Under the pieces are notes generated by a model. It made no database searches. It saw only the letters and a program-made list of their open reading frames with translations, and was not told the origin of the DNA. Below, piece after piece: positions 1 to 7,395 of a stretch of 12,845 nucleotides of DNA. The DNA is from Pseudomonadota bacterium (GTDB lineage: Bacteria > SAR324 > XYD2-FULL-50-16 > JAHJRI01), in the NCBI GenBank assembly GCA_022360105.1, contig JAKSDL010000558.1, forward strand, positions 1 through 12,845. The letters run 5' to 3'. How positions within the stretch are numbered: the stretch's first letter is position 1; every line of letters starts with the position of its first letter. Both the position numbers and the translations under genes were made by a program.

Positions 1-327
1 TAATGCAATGATAACTGGCCGATCTTCTTCGGGTATTTGTTCGATGATAAGTCGTGTAGCTTCAATACCATCTATTTTTGGCATTTGAAGATCCATTAAC
101 AAGAGATTGAAACAGGATGATTTTACCGCTTCAAGGGCTTCACTGCCATCTTCCACAATGACCGGTTCATAGCCCAGTCTTCTCAGCATCTTCTGAATAA
201 GTTTCTGATTTAAAACATTATCTTCAGCTATCAATATTTGCATAGGAAATTGCTGTGCAAACTCCTGGTTTAATTCAGATATAGCTGTTTCGGCTGAAGA
301 CTGCCTTTCCATCTCTAATTCCATCAT
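1..327 (-). CDS. Response-regulator receiver domain protein (C-terminus outside window)
   Basis: This is a CheY-like receiver, the phospho-accepting output half of a two-component system. The 109 visible residues have a polar N-terminal extension of about 28 residues, then the receiver. The acidic pocket is E35-D36 (IAEDN) and the phospho-acceptor is D79 in LLMDLQMP. The reading frame is cut at the window edge just before the expected Ala-Leu-Thr switch residue, so the Thr and Lys of the active site are not visible. The start is the first of two adjacent ATGs, with TGAGG about 8 bases upstream; the frame is closed by TGA at 369-367. The extension (NQEFAQQFP before the receiver) resembles the linker that precedes the last receiver of hybrid kinases, yet no kinase lies upstream. 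It may be a stand-alone regulator, or the remnant or fragment of a hybrid protein. The receiver assignment is secure; the full architecture is unknown. Confidence 0.85.
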   Translation of the reverse strand, partial: MMELEMERQSSAETAISELNQEFAQQFPMQILIAEDNVLNQKLIQKMLRRLGYEPVIVEDGSEALEAVKSSCFNLLLMDLQMPKIDGIEATRLIIEQIPEEDRPVIIAL

Positions 328-677
328 CACAATAACCTCATTTGTGACCAGGTTCGTTTTTCTATATCAAACGATTCCCTTCCATCACTTTAAGATTATT
401 TGCCAGTGTCTTTTTAATGGTTTTACACCCTGAGTAATAAACTTAATATTTATAATAACCGATTATTGAATATACTTCTATCGAATTGTGCTTTTATTTC
501 AATATATCCTGCCATAAGAAGGAAAATCAATTTCCTTCCGAAAGCAAATAGTATTTCGATATACGGGGCTTTATACACAAAACAATAAAACGATTTCCAG
601 TTAAACCAAGCAGAGCCTTGCAGTCGGCAAAGCTGGTAATTCATTGATCCGGAATGGCCGGTTCATGTTAACTAAAA
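328..677. other. Gene-free stretch between lpxA and the receiver gene
   Basis: These 350 bases hold no convincing gene. The longest minus-strand frame (450-644) has an atypical, aromatic-rich composition and no start signal. The only clear structure is a perfect hairpin at 518-538. A short minus-strand frame ending in TAG at 364-362 reads plausibly as protein (ending NNLKVMEGNRLI) but has no usable start, and it ends just before the receiver gene in a different frame. It could be decayed coding sequence or chance. Confidence 0.5.
518..538. repeat. Perfect 8-bp inverted repeat (hairpin)
   Basis: GAAGGAAA and TTTCCTTC face each other across a 5-base loop. The hairpin lies about 140 bases beyond the lpxA stop on the minus strand. 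Neither side is followed by a real T-tract, so intrinsic termination is only weakly supported. Confidence 0.45.
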
Positions 678-1451
678 TCATTTGGAAATGATTCCTCGTT
701 TGGTCTCCGAGACAAAATCGACAAATCTGTCTAGGATGGGTCCCGGCTTTATTTCTGTTTTTAATAGTTCCAAGGCTTTTTTAGGAACCACGCCGCTCGT
801 GAAATAGATGTTATATATTTTCTGAATCTCTTCGATTCCAACTTTGTCAAACCCATTCCTTTCCAGGCCAATCAAGTTCAAGCCTAACAATTGGGCGCGT
901 GTACCCGTGCACATCGTGTAGGGTGGTACATCCTGGTAGGCAACGCTATAACCACCAAGCATTGCAAAATCCCCAATTCTGGTAAATTGATGAAAGCCGG
1001 AAAGACCGCCCGTAACCACACTGGAGCCGATCTGTACATGACCACCCAGGGTTGTATTGTTAGCCAGCATGCAGTTATCACCAACACTGGTATCATGGGC
1101 AAGATGTACACTGACAAAGAGTTGATTATTGTCTCCCACCCTGGTGATTCCTTTGCCACCAAATGTTCCTCGATGGATAGACACATATTCACGAATTTCG
1201 TTATCATTCCCAATTTCCACCAAAGTTGGCTCATTTCTGTGATGTTTGTCTTGAGCAGAAAGTCCTATTGAAGTGTAAGGACCAATTGAATTTCGCTGTC
1301 CAATGGTTGTTTTGCCTTTGATGGTGACATGGTTTTCAATTAGAGTGTCATCGCCTATTTTGACGTCGGGGCCGATCACTGAATATGGCCCTATCGTGAC
1401 ATTTGCTCCAATTTCCGCCTTGGAATCAACAATAGCTGTTTCGTGAATCAT
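678..1451 (-). CDS. lpxA: Acyl-ACP--UDP-N-acetylglucosamine O-acyltransferase (LpxA)
   Basis: LpxA catalyses the first step of lipid A synthesis in the cytoplasm: transfer of a 3-hydroxyacyl chain from ACP to the 3-position of UDP-GlcNAc. The 257-residue length is normal. Residues 1-180 are hexapeptide repeats forming a left-handed beta helix; the rest is the C-terminal helical domain. The HLAHD motif holds the catalytic His (H119, equivalent to E. coli His125). GGHV (H138), FHQF and QDVPPY are also conserved. The residue matching E. coli Gly173, the acyl-chain ruler, is Gly here (in MLGGYS), which suggests a long rather than a C10 chain. I chose the ATG at 1451 over the one at 1460: AGGGA sits 8-9 bases before it, the protein then begins MIHETAIVD as in homologues, and the upstream ATG lies only a base from that site. 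The gene stands alone, without lpxD, fabZ or lpxB nearby. Confidence 0.96.
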   Translation of the reverse strand: MIHETAIVDSKAEIGANVTIGPYSVIGPDVKIGDDTLIENHVTIKGKTTIGQRNSIGPYTSIGLSAQDKHHRNEPTLVEIGNDNEIREYVSIHRGTFGGKGITRVGDNNQLFVSVHLAHDTSVGDNCMLANNTTLGGHVQIGSSVVTGGLSGFHQFTRIGDFAMLGGYSVAYQDVPPYTMCTGTRAQLLGLNLIGLERNGFDKVGIEEIQKIYNIYFTSGVVPKKALELLKTEIKPGPILDRFVDFVSETKRGIISK

Positions 1452-1608
1452 AAAAACCATCCCTGCGTTTTTTACCCAATCTGCTTGTAAGGAACTGAAA
1501 TTCGAACGTGATACGCGTTTATGGTGTCATCAAATACCAGGTCTTTGCAACTGATAATTGATGGGAAGAGAGGAGGGAATAGGGCCCTGAAGGAGGAAAA
1601 GTATTTGG

Positions 1609-1881
1609 TTATTTAACTTTTTTGTTTTCGCCAGCTTCGCCGCAAACCATCAAAGCAACTTCTGATTCAGATGTTGCATGAATGATTCTTCCGATATAAG
1701 GAGCAAGCACCTTATACTTACCCTTGTCAATGATTTTAACACTAATTGCCCGACTTGAATTTCCTTCACATCTGAAATAATGATTGCCCTTCTCATCAAT
1801 TTTAACAAATTGCAGAGCAAAAGCATTTAAGGCGAGCGTAACGGAACACATGAATATTAAACCTATCACTGTTTTTTTCAT
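1609..1881 (-). CDS. Small secreted protein of unknown function
   Basis: I do not recognise this 90-residue protein. It begins with a clear signal peptide: MKKT, a hydrophobic core, then an AFA site with likely cleavage after residue 22. The mature part is about 68 residues, basic at its end (ENKKVK), with two cysteines (C38 in YFRCEG, C80 in LMVCGE) that could form a disulfide after export. The start has no Shine-Dalgarno match, but the signal peptide fixes it. A perfect 10-base palindrome (AGCAATTGCT, 1890-1899) lies 8 bases upstream of the ATG and could be an operator or part of the leader. Its downstream neighbour is lpxA after 157 bases, its upstream neighbour the coupled small pair after 72 bases. 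A periplasmic or cell-envelope location is inferred; function is unknown. Confidence 0.7.
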   Translation of the reverse strand: MKKTVIGLIFMCSVTLALNAFALQFVKIDEKGNHYFRCEGNSSRAISVKIIDKGKYKVLAPYIGRIIHATSESEVALMVCGEAGENKKVK

Positions 1882-1889
1882 GTTGTTTT

Positions 1890-1899
1890 AGCAATTGCT
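1890..1899. repeat. 10-bp perfect palindrome upstream of small secreted protein gene
   Basis: AGCAATTGCT is fully self-complementary and sits in the leader of the minus-strand gene that starts at 1881. It is a possible protein-binding site, but a 10-mer palindrome can occur by chance. Confidence 0.3.
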
Positions 1900-1946
1900 G
1901 TTGTTATGAAGTTCAGTTAATCGGATAAAGCCCTTTACGTGAGTTG

Positions 1947-1966
1947 CTTAAGCTTAAGATATCTTA
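1947..1966. repeat. Two overlapping 12-bp perfect palindromes at a gene end
   Basis: CTTAAGCTTAAG (1947-1958) and TAAGATATCTTA (1955-1966) are each perfectly self-complementary and share four bases. They cover the stop codon (1956-1954) and last codons of the minus-strand gene above them, 66 bases before the next minus-strand start. They could be a binding site or a 3'-end structure; there is no T-tract. Confidence 0.45.
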
Positions 1967-2187
1967 TTGGTAGGAGTCAAACCCTTCAGACTTTTCTGTC
2001 TCAGTTCCAGCAGATGCTGAATCTCCAGCAACCCCTTTCGATAGCGACTGTTATCGGCATCACGGATATCCTCAAACAAAGTGCGAATTCTACCTTCCAG
2101 AAATTCATCGTTCATTTCATTCCTGCTGCGCAGTCTGGTTGTACTGAAGTGCATCCTAAATCCCGGTTTTTTTTCGACCAGCCTCAT
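1954..2187 (-). CDS. Small hypothetical protein, translationally coupled to the membrane protein upstream
   Basis: I do not recognise this 77-residue protein. It has no signal peptide or membrane segment. It is charged and predicted to be mostly helical from about residue 25 on (NDEFLEGRIRTLFEDIRDAD, then LLEIQHLLELRQ), with a basic N-terminus. Its ATG overlaps the stop of the preceding gene by one base (TAATG), a classic coupling arrangement and the main reason to prefer this start over the internal Met12 or Met25. The complementary plus-strand frame is longer (112 codons) but has an unremarkable sequence and no start signal, so the minus strand is preferred. The pair probably act together, one membrane-bound and one soluble, but no function can be named. 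Confidence 0.55.
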   Translation of the reverse strand: MRLVEKKPGFRMHFSTTRLRSRNEMNDEFLEGRIRTLFEDIRDADNSRYRKGLLEIQHLLELRQKSLKGLTPTNKIS

Positions 2188-2483
2188 TATGGTTTGGCTT
2201 TGTTGAACACCGCAATGTCAGATGGAGAAGACACTATTTCCTTAGCATTGTTAATTTTTTCAAATGAATTGGCCTGAGAATCAGTTAAAGGCTGTTCTAC
2301 AATGGAATTCGAAGACGTCTGGGTAACCACCATTAAAAAAACCATCAGAAATATGGAAAGTAAGGCAGCCCCCAGAAACCTGTCAGGAACAAAACAAAAC
2401 AATCCAGTTAACACCAGACAGACTATTTGGTATTTTAACAATCGAAATGGTCGATTTGCAATGGATTCATTTGTTTCTTTCAT
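2187..2483 (-). CDS. Small two-TM membrane protein of unknown function
   Basis: This 98-residue protein has a short polar N-terminus, two adjacent hydrophobic segments (about residues 18-33 and 36-54, separated by a Pro-Asp-Arg turn), and a polar C-terminal tail of about 44 residues rich in Ser, Asn and Gln. It would form a helical hairpin in the inner membrane. I chose the ATG at 2483, preceded by GGGG and GGAG within 14 bases; an in-frame TTG three codons upstream is a less likely start. The stop overlaps the next gene's ATG, so the two are co-translated. The hybrid kinase gene ends 248 bases upstream on the same strand. No family is recognised. Confidence 0.6.
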   Translation of the reverse strand: MKETNESIANRPFRLLKYQIVCLVLTGLFCFVPDRFLGAALLSIFLMVFLMVVTQTSSNSIVEQPLTDSQANSFEKINNAKEIVSSPSDIAVFNKAKP

Positions 2484-2731
2484 ATTCTCCAAACCCCAAT
2501 ATTTTCAATATCAAAACGCCAATTAAACCCTCTTTCCCTTTAAAAAATGCAATTTTTGGAGACTTTTATCGTTTGGAGTGAGTTGGTGTGGATAAGTTCC
2601 TAATTTTCCAGAACCATTTTTTCAGGGCCGTGAACCTGGGTGAGATAGTGAATTGACACGGATTATGTAACAAATCAGCTAAAATGGTTGTAACGGAGGA
2701 ATCTATGAGAGCCAAGCGGATTATCCAGACT

Positions 2732-5728
2732 TCACATCGGTAATTGCTTTTCCAGTTCTCGATGCAAAACACTGCGATCGATTGGTTTCGAAACATATCC
2801 ATTCATCCCGGCATCAATACACTTTTGTTTATCACCAACCATGGCATGGGCAGTCATCGCTATAATTGGAACATCAGAATTTATTTTACCGGATTTATTG
2901 CTCCGAATAAGTTCAGTTGCCTCTAAACCTCCCATTTCCGGCATCTGTAAATCCATCAATACAATATCGTAGTTTTTCATCTGCAAAGCGTTAATAGCCT
3001 CTTTTCCGTTTTCCACGACATCAACACGATATCCCATTTTTTCCAGAATTTTATAAGCCAGTTTCTGGTTTACTTTGTTGTCCTCAGCCAACAGAATATG
3101 ATGTTTTTTAACTTGCGATTCTCCAAGCGAAAACCGTGTTATCAAGCGCGATTTCTGTTTGGATTGTTTTTTTTCTGACCGATACACTTTGGCTGTCGTC
3201 AGGCAGTCATATAGTTGAGACTGACTGATAGGCTTGGAAAGATAAGCATCGAAACCGATTTCTCTCGCTCGTGAGGCATCCCCTTTATGACCGTAAGAGG
3301 TCAGCATTACCAGAATAATCGAGTCGTATTGGGAATTTGCTCGTATCGAATCTCCTAGTGCTTCACCACTCATATCCGGTAATTGGCTTTCTATGATAAC
3401 GATGTCAAAAGGACAATCTTCAGCAAACGATTGCTCTATCAATGTCAGCGCCAAAGGTCCATTTTCGGCGGCTGTGAACTGGCAATCCCAAGTCCTGAGG
3501 TAATCTGCAATCATATCCTGGTGAGCCTTTTGGTTATCAACTACTAAAATCCGATTTCCTTTAATGTCCCCTACGGCGCTGTTAACAGAATCAATATGTT
3601 GCGACTGCTTCTCAAATACGGATGTAAAACTGAAGGTAGACCCAATGCCCAATTCACTCTCAATTTCCAGTTCTCCCCCCATCAATTCAACCAGTTGTTT
3701 CGAGATAGCCAGACCAAGTCCGGTACCTCCGAATTTTCTGGTAATTGACGCATCTACCTGTGTAAAGGACTTGAACAGCTTTGTTTGATCATGTGCGGAG
3801 ATACCAATACCTGTATCGATAACATCGAACCGGACACCAACGTGCGTCTTGGTTTCTTTTTCAAGAGAAAGTTTAACAATCACTTCCCCCTCGCTGGTAA
3901 ATTTTATGGCGTTCCCGCATAAATTAAGAATAACCTGCCTCAGCCTGCCGGGATCTCCTCTTAAATCGGTCGGCACGTCAAAATCCACCATTAGGGCGAA
4001 TTCCAACCCCCTTTCTTCCGCTTTTATTCTCAACAATCCGGCAGTTTCCTCAACGGCAGCTCTCAGATCAAAATCGATGTTCTCGAATTCCAATTTACCT
4101 GCTTCAATCTTGGAAAAATCGAGAATATCATTAATGATGACCATTAACGATTCAGCACTGTTTTGAACTGTTTTTGCGTAATCGTATTGATCACCGTTCA
4201 AGCTCGTTTCCATCAATAGACCGGTCATTCCGATGATTCCATTCATTGGTGTTCTGATTTCATGGCTCATGTTTGCCAGAAAGTGGCTTTTGGCCATGTT
4301 GGCTTCAGCCGCCTCTTTTGCAAGTCTGTCGGATTTTTGTATAGAATGTCTAAGCTGGTGAATAACATTATTAAGCTCTGCGGTTCTGTCTTCGACTTTT
4401 CTTTCCAGCTTTTCGTTCAAGACTTTTAATGCCCGGTTGCTCTCGTTTAATTCGCTGGATTTAATACGTAGTCGGTCCGTGAGGTTTTCGACAGAAAGTA
4501 GCGATTGGGAAAAACGCACTGATATCAGGTATGCCTGCGCAAACACGAAAACAAGCAATCCGAAAGGAACAAAAAGCCCCAGCTTTAACACTTCCAAACC
4601 GTATAAAACATCGTTAATCACCGTTAAAAACAGGACTATAAATCCCAGCATAAATATCGCAGCCCCCTCCCGTTTTCTGACCGTTGCAATAATCAGAATA
4701 TACAAAACGTAGATACACAAGACTATCGTCACTACCTGGTAAGAAACGGTGAAACTGGTAAAAAGAGAAATGGGAAGCAGCAAAACACTTGAAGAGTAAA
4801 GCAGACTCAAACCGACGGAGAATCTTATAACAATTTGGTTAAGTTCCTCAGGAAACAGCGATCGAAGGTAAATCACAAATACCGGTATTGCAAAATAGAA
4901 AGAAAGATAATCCAAAATAACAATCTGGCTGAAAGTAATGTTTGGAACCAAATGAACCAGAAAGTAGTTTCCTTGGACGATGATACGAATAGAGATGATG
5001 AGGCATAGCAGGCCAAAATAGAAAGGAGTCCGTTCTTTCCTGTGATTTTTTGCCAGACTGAAGTGATATAATCCCATAATCACCAGGCTGCCAAATATGA
5101 AAAAGTCCAAAGCAATATCTGCCCCGAGGTTTCTATTCAAAGTCTTTTCGGTACCTATTTGAATCGCAGTTGTAGGTCCACCTGAAATATGCTGGAAGTT
5201 AGAAATGTGAAGAATAACTTCAATAGTTGCATCAGATGTCTGAAAGCCGGCAATATGAGGATAAAACCTTGGAAATGTAGTCTCGGCATTCTTACCCGGA
5301 GTCCCGGATGAACTTAGAAACTCTCCGTTTAAGTAGACCTGCAAAGCGGTGTATGCCTCTCCAATCCTTAGCGCCAGGCGTTCATTAGTTTCACCGACAA
5401 AAATTTTCAAACGGTAGGTTGCAAAACCGTTTTTTGCCAAAGGCTTACCCTGCCATTCGTGTCCGTTCCAAACACCGGGAACCTGGATATAGTCAGGGTT
5501 AGAGATCGTGTCTGTGACAAATTCTTCGCCGGAAAAAAGAAATTTTTTCCAAACAAATTCCCATTCGCCGGAAAGGTCTACAGGACCGTCTTCTGCAAAG
5601 TTCCAGTCCCTGAGATCAATAATTCCTTGTTTCACCCTAGGTGCACTTTTATCCATAGAGGCGTTAGAACACCCAATAAACATGACAGGCAAGCAAATAA
5701 GAAAAAAAAGGTTAACAATCGATTTCAT
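2732..5728 (-). CDS. Hybrid sensor histidine kinase: 7TMR-DISM sensor, HisKA, HATPase, two receivers
   Basis: This 998-residue membrane sensor kinase begins with a signal sequence ending in a lipobox-like FIGC (Cys20). A periplasmic jelly-roll domain of the 7TMR-DISM-associated kind follows (about 35-195: [23 protein letters not shown]). Seven hydrophobic segments span about 205-405, then a coiled coil (410-465). The kinase core has the H-box [12 protein letters not shown] (phospho-acceptor His489), N-box LCGNAIKF and G-boxes DTGIGIS and GGTGLGLA. Receiver 1 (about 725-845) is degenerate: the phospho-acceptor Asp is Glu780 and the acidic pair reads VDN. Receiver 2 (876-998) is intact (E882-D883, D926, T959, K981). 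There is no HPt domain. I chose Met at 5728 over the in-frame GTG at 5746 because the signal sequence begins there. The domain likely binds a small ligand such as a carbohydrate (known for DISM families; specificity not seen). The phospho-relay partner is unknown. Confidence 0.93.
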   Translation of the reverse strand: MKSIVNLFFLICLPVMFIGCSNASMDKSAPRVKQGIIDLRDWNFAEDGPVDLSGEWEFVWKKFLFSGEEFVTDTISNPDYIQVPGVWNGHEWQGKPLAKNGFATYRLKIFVGETNERLALRIGEAYTALQVYLNGEFLSSSGTPGKNAETTFPRFYPHIAGFQTSDATIEVILHISNFQHISGGPTTAIQIGTEKTLNRNLGADIALDFFIFGSLVIMGLYHFSLAKNHRKERTPFYFGLLCLIISIRIIVQGNYFLVHLVPNITFSQIVILDYLSFYFAIPVFVIYLRSLFPEELNQIVIRFSVGLSLLYSSSVLLLPISLFTSFTVSYQVVTIVLCIYVLYILIIATVRKREGAAIFMLGFIVLFLTVINDVLYGLEVLKLGLFVPFGLLVFVFAQAYLISVRFSQSLLSVENLTDRLRIKSSELNESNRALKVLNEKLERKVEDRTAELNNVIHQLRHSIQKSDRLAKEAAEANMAKSHFLANMSHEIRTPMNGIIGMTGLLMETSLNGDQYDYAKTVQNSAESLMVIINDILDFSKIEAGKLEFENIDFDLRAAVEETAGLLRIKAEERGLEFALMVDFDVPTDLRGDPGRLRQVILNLCGNAIKFTSEGEVIVKLSLEKETKTHVGVRFDVIDTGIGISAHDQTKLFKSFTQVDASITRKFGGTGLGLAISKQLVELMGGELEIESELGIGSTFSFTSVFEKQSQHIDSVNSAVGDIKGNRILVVDNQKAHQDMIADYLRTWDCQFTAAENGPLALTLIEQSFAEDCPFDIVIIESQLPDMSGEALGDSIRANSQYDSIILVMLTSYGHKGDASRAREIGFDAYLSKPISQSQLYDCLTTAKVYRSEKKQSKQKSRLITRFSLGESQVKKHHILLAEDNKVNQKLAYKILEKMGYRVDVVENGKEAINALQMKNYDIVLMDLQMPEMGGLEATELIRSNKSGKINSDVPIIAMTAHAMVGDKQKCIDAGMNGYVSKPIDRSVLHRELEKQLPM

Positions 5729-5999
5729 AAAGACTTTAGGCAACACGTTGTTTTTCTTGGTTTATGGATCAATCAAAAAATCAGTGTTTGAACACCATGA
5801 TATCATTAATTTGCAACGAAGTGTATTTTTTCTTTTTGCGTTAAGAAATTTAACCTGCCTTGAGTGCCTTTGTGAAAATATGGATCCACTACCATATTGA
5901 TATCCCTCATAAATTCAGAAAGTTAGACCTGATTTACACTCGTAGCATTGGGTTTGCATTACCATGGTTAACTAATGTTTACACTATCACTGTCTGCTT
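5729..5999. promoter_or_regulatory. Divergent intergenic region between hybrid kinase and outer-membrane protein genes
   Basis: These 271 bases must hold the start signals of both divergent genes. Two palindromes lie 2-20 bases apart: GTGTTTGAACAC (5784-5795; five-base arms around a two-base centre) and ATGATATCAT (5797-5806; perfect). On the minus strand a weak promoter-like pair, TTCACA (5876-5871) and TTAAAT (5853-5848) with 17 bases between, could serve the kinase. No good promoter was seen for the plus-strand gene. Confidence 0.35.
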
Positions 6000-6815
6000 A
6001 TGTCTCAAAACCTAATTCTAAATTCCAAAGCCCTATTTCTGGTTTTTACGTTCATTTGTGCCCTTTCGGTTTTTCAAAAGGTTTCCGCACAAATCGATGG
6101 TGTAACCCTACGGTCTCCTCCGATGACTCACGCCTTTATTGAATCCGGGGACGTATTACTGGGAATCGGTCTGACCAATACAAAAGTTGAGGATCCGGGA
6201 TACCAGGTTTCCGGAGTGGTTCCGGAAAGTGTTATCACAACTGAACAGTTCGGATTTCTGGCTATAGGTCTAACAGACGGATTGGCTATTGGCGTTAGCA
6301 GCAATCCCACAGAAATCGACCTCAAAGGTACTGAAGCCGGCACAAGCAATGAGGTGGAAACCAAGCTAAAGAGCAGCAGAACTTACTACTACATCATCCC
6401 TACGCTGTATAAATGGGAAAAAAGCAGAATTGCCCTGATTTGGGGCAAAGGCAAGGCTGTGGTTGAGGAAAACGAAGAGCTAAACAGAGAAAAAGATGAG
6501 TACACTATCGGAACAACCGGGTTATTTGGGGAGTTTTATCTTGTTGATTCCTTTTCTGTTGTTCCCTGGCTATCCTGGCCATATTTACTATTCGATATCA
6601 GCCCTCCCTCGATAAACGAAGTTCAAACGCCTGATTATGGCATTGACGGAATCTTTCATATTGGAGAGGCGAAACTATCCTTATCCTTGATATTTCAAGC
6701 TTTGGATACCGTCGATAAAACAGCAACAGACGAGGAATTAACAAAAGAAGATTCAGATGAGGAAAAAGAGACGAATCAGGAAAGTTATTCAATTTCCTTA
6801 TCGTTTGTTTTTTAA
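6000..6815 (+). CDS. Predicted outer-membrane beta-barrel protein
   Basis: This 271-residue protein has an N-terminal signal peptide with likely cleavage after VSA (residue 30). The mature chain is built of alternating-polarity beta strands (for example 51-64, 83-101, 127-140, 167-199, 215-235) joined by polar loops, and ends in SYSISLSFVF. A terminal Phe with alternating hydrophobic residues is the usual assembly signal of outer-membrane barrels. A strongly acidic loop (about 243-261, rich in Glu and Asp) sits before the last strand. About 8-10 strands would fit, but I cannot count them reliably and recognise no named family. The gene is divergent from the hybrid kinase and converges on the hydrolase gene 7 bases downstream. 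No Shine-Dalgarno site is visible, so the start rests on the signal peptide. The substrate or role is unknown. Confidence 0.7.
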   Translation: MSQNLILNSKALFLVFTFICALSVFQKVSAQIDGVTLRSPPMTHAFIESGDVLLGIGLTNTKVEDPGYQVSGVVPESVITTEQFGFLAIGLTDGLAIGVSSNPTEIDLKGTEAGTSNEVETKLKSSRTYYYIIPTLYKWEKSRIALIWGKGKAVVEENEELNREKDEYTIGTTGLFGEFYLVDSFSVVPWLSWPYLLFDISPPSINEVQTPDYGIDGIFHIGEAKLSLSLIFQALDTVDKTATDEELTKEDSDEEKETNQESYSISLSFVF

Positions 6816-6822
6816 AATTTCG

Positions 6823-7362
6823 TTACTTCACAATCTTTATTATTTTCTTGAATTCAGGTCCTTCCGCTTTTTTCAGCATTTCAAACAGTGCCATTTCCAC
6901 ACTTGACATCAGGGCACCTGCCGCTCTCAGATTTTCCAAGGCAAGTAATTTATTTTCCTTTGTCCGCGAGGAGATGGCATCTGTTACAACGGTTACCTGG
7001 TAAGCGTTACTCAGTAAATCCAAGGCAGTTTGATACACGCAAACATGAGCCTCAATTCCCACCAGGATAACCTGAGTTTTGGATGTTTTTTCTAATAGTT
7101 TTAAAAATTCTTTATCACCAACACAACTGAAAGTCGATTTGGAAACTTTTGGAGAATCTGCCAGCAAGGAGGCTATAGACGAAATCGTTTCTCCCAGCCC
7201 CTTTGGATTCTGTTCCACCCAGATAATGGGAATGTCCAAAACCCGGGCACCCCTGATCATTTTAGCAAGAGAATCAAACAACATCTCCTTTTTGTGCATC
7301 TGTTGTGCAAGATTGCCCTGGACATCTATCACTACAAGAATGGATTCTTCCCTGTTAAGCAT
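6823..7362 (-). CDS. Isochorismatase-family cysteine hydrolase
   Basis: This 179-residue protein belongs to the isochorismatase-like fold, cytoplasmic hydrolases that act on amides, esters or vinyl ethers. The catalytic triad is complete: D13 in LVVIDVQG, K75 in VSKSTFSC and the nucleophile C108 in GIEAHVCV, followed by the usual QTALDLL helix. It resembles the YcaC-like hydrolase subgroup rather than true isochorismatases, because it is short and has no aryl-carrier domain; the substrate cannot be told. I chose the ATG at 7362, which gives the typical MLNREES start and has GGTAAAG 8 bases ahead, over the TTG at 7368. It follows the two-TM kinase-like gene by 33 bases on the same strand, so the two are probably one operon. 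It converges with the outer-membrane protein gene at its 3' end. Confidence 0.88.
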   Translation of the reverse strand: MLNREESILVVIDVQGNLAQQMHKKEMLFDSLAKMIRGARVLDIPIIWVEQNPKGLGETISSIASLLADSPKVSKSTFSCVGDKEFLKLLEKTSKTQVILVGIEAHVCVYQTALDLLSNAYQVTVVTDAISSRTKENKLLALENLRAAGALMSSVEMALFEMLKKAEGPEFKKIIKIVK

Positions 7363-7395
7363 ATTCAAATCTTTACCATTGTTAATATTGCGATC

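Noticed and set aside
450..644. Minus-strand frame of 64 codons in the gap after lpxA
   Set aside because: The composition is not protein-like, there is no ribosome site, and a hairpin lies within it.
884..1271. Frames on both strands inside lpxA
   Set aside because: They are shadows of the well-conserved lpxA reading frame.
1590..1596. Perfect AAGGAGG on the plus strand
   Set aside because: No start codon with an open frame follows; the nearest TTG frame stops after three codons. It is antisense to the gap before lpxA.
1939..2277. Plus-strand frame of 112 codons opposite the small coupled genes
   Set aside because: It has no start signal and a low-character sequence. The two minus-strand genes under it show TM segments, helical patterning and TAATG coupling.
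2566..2802. Minus-strand frame overlapping the end of the hybrid kinase gene
   Set aside because: It runs out of frame through the kinase 3' end and has no protein-like features.
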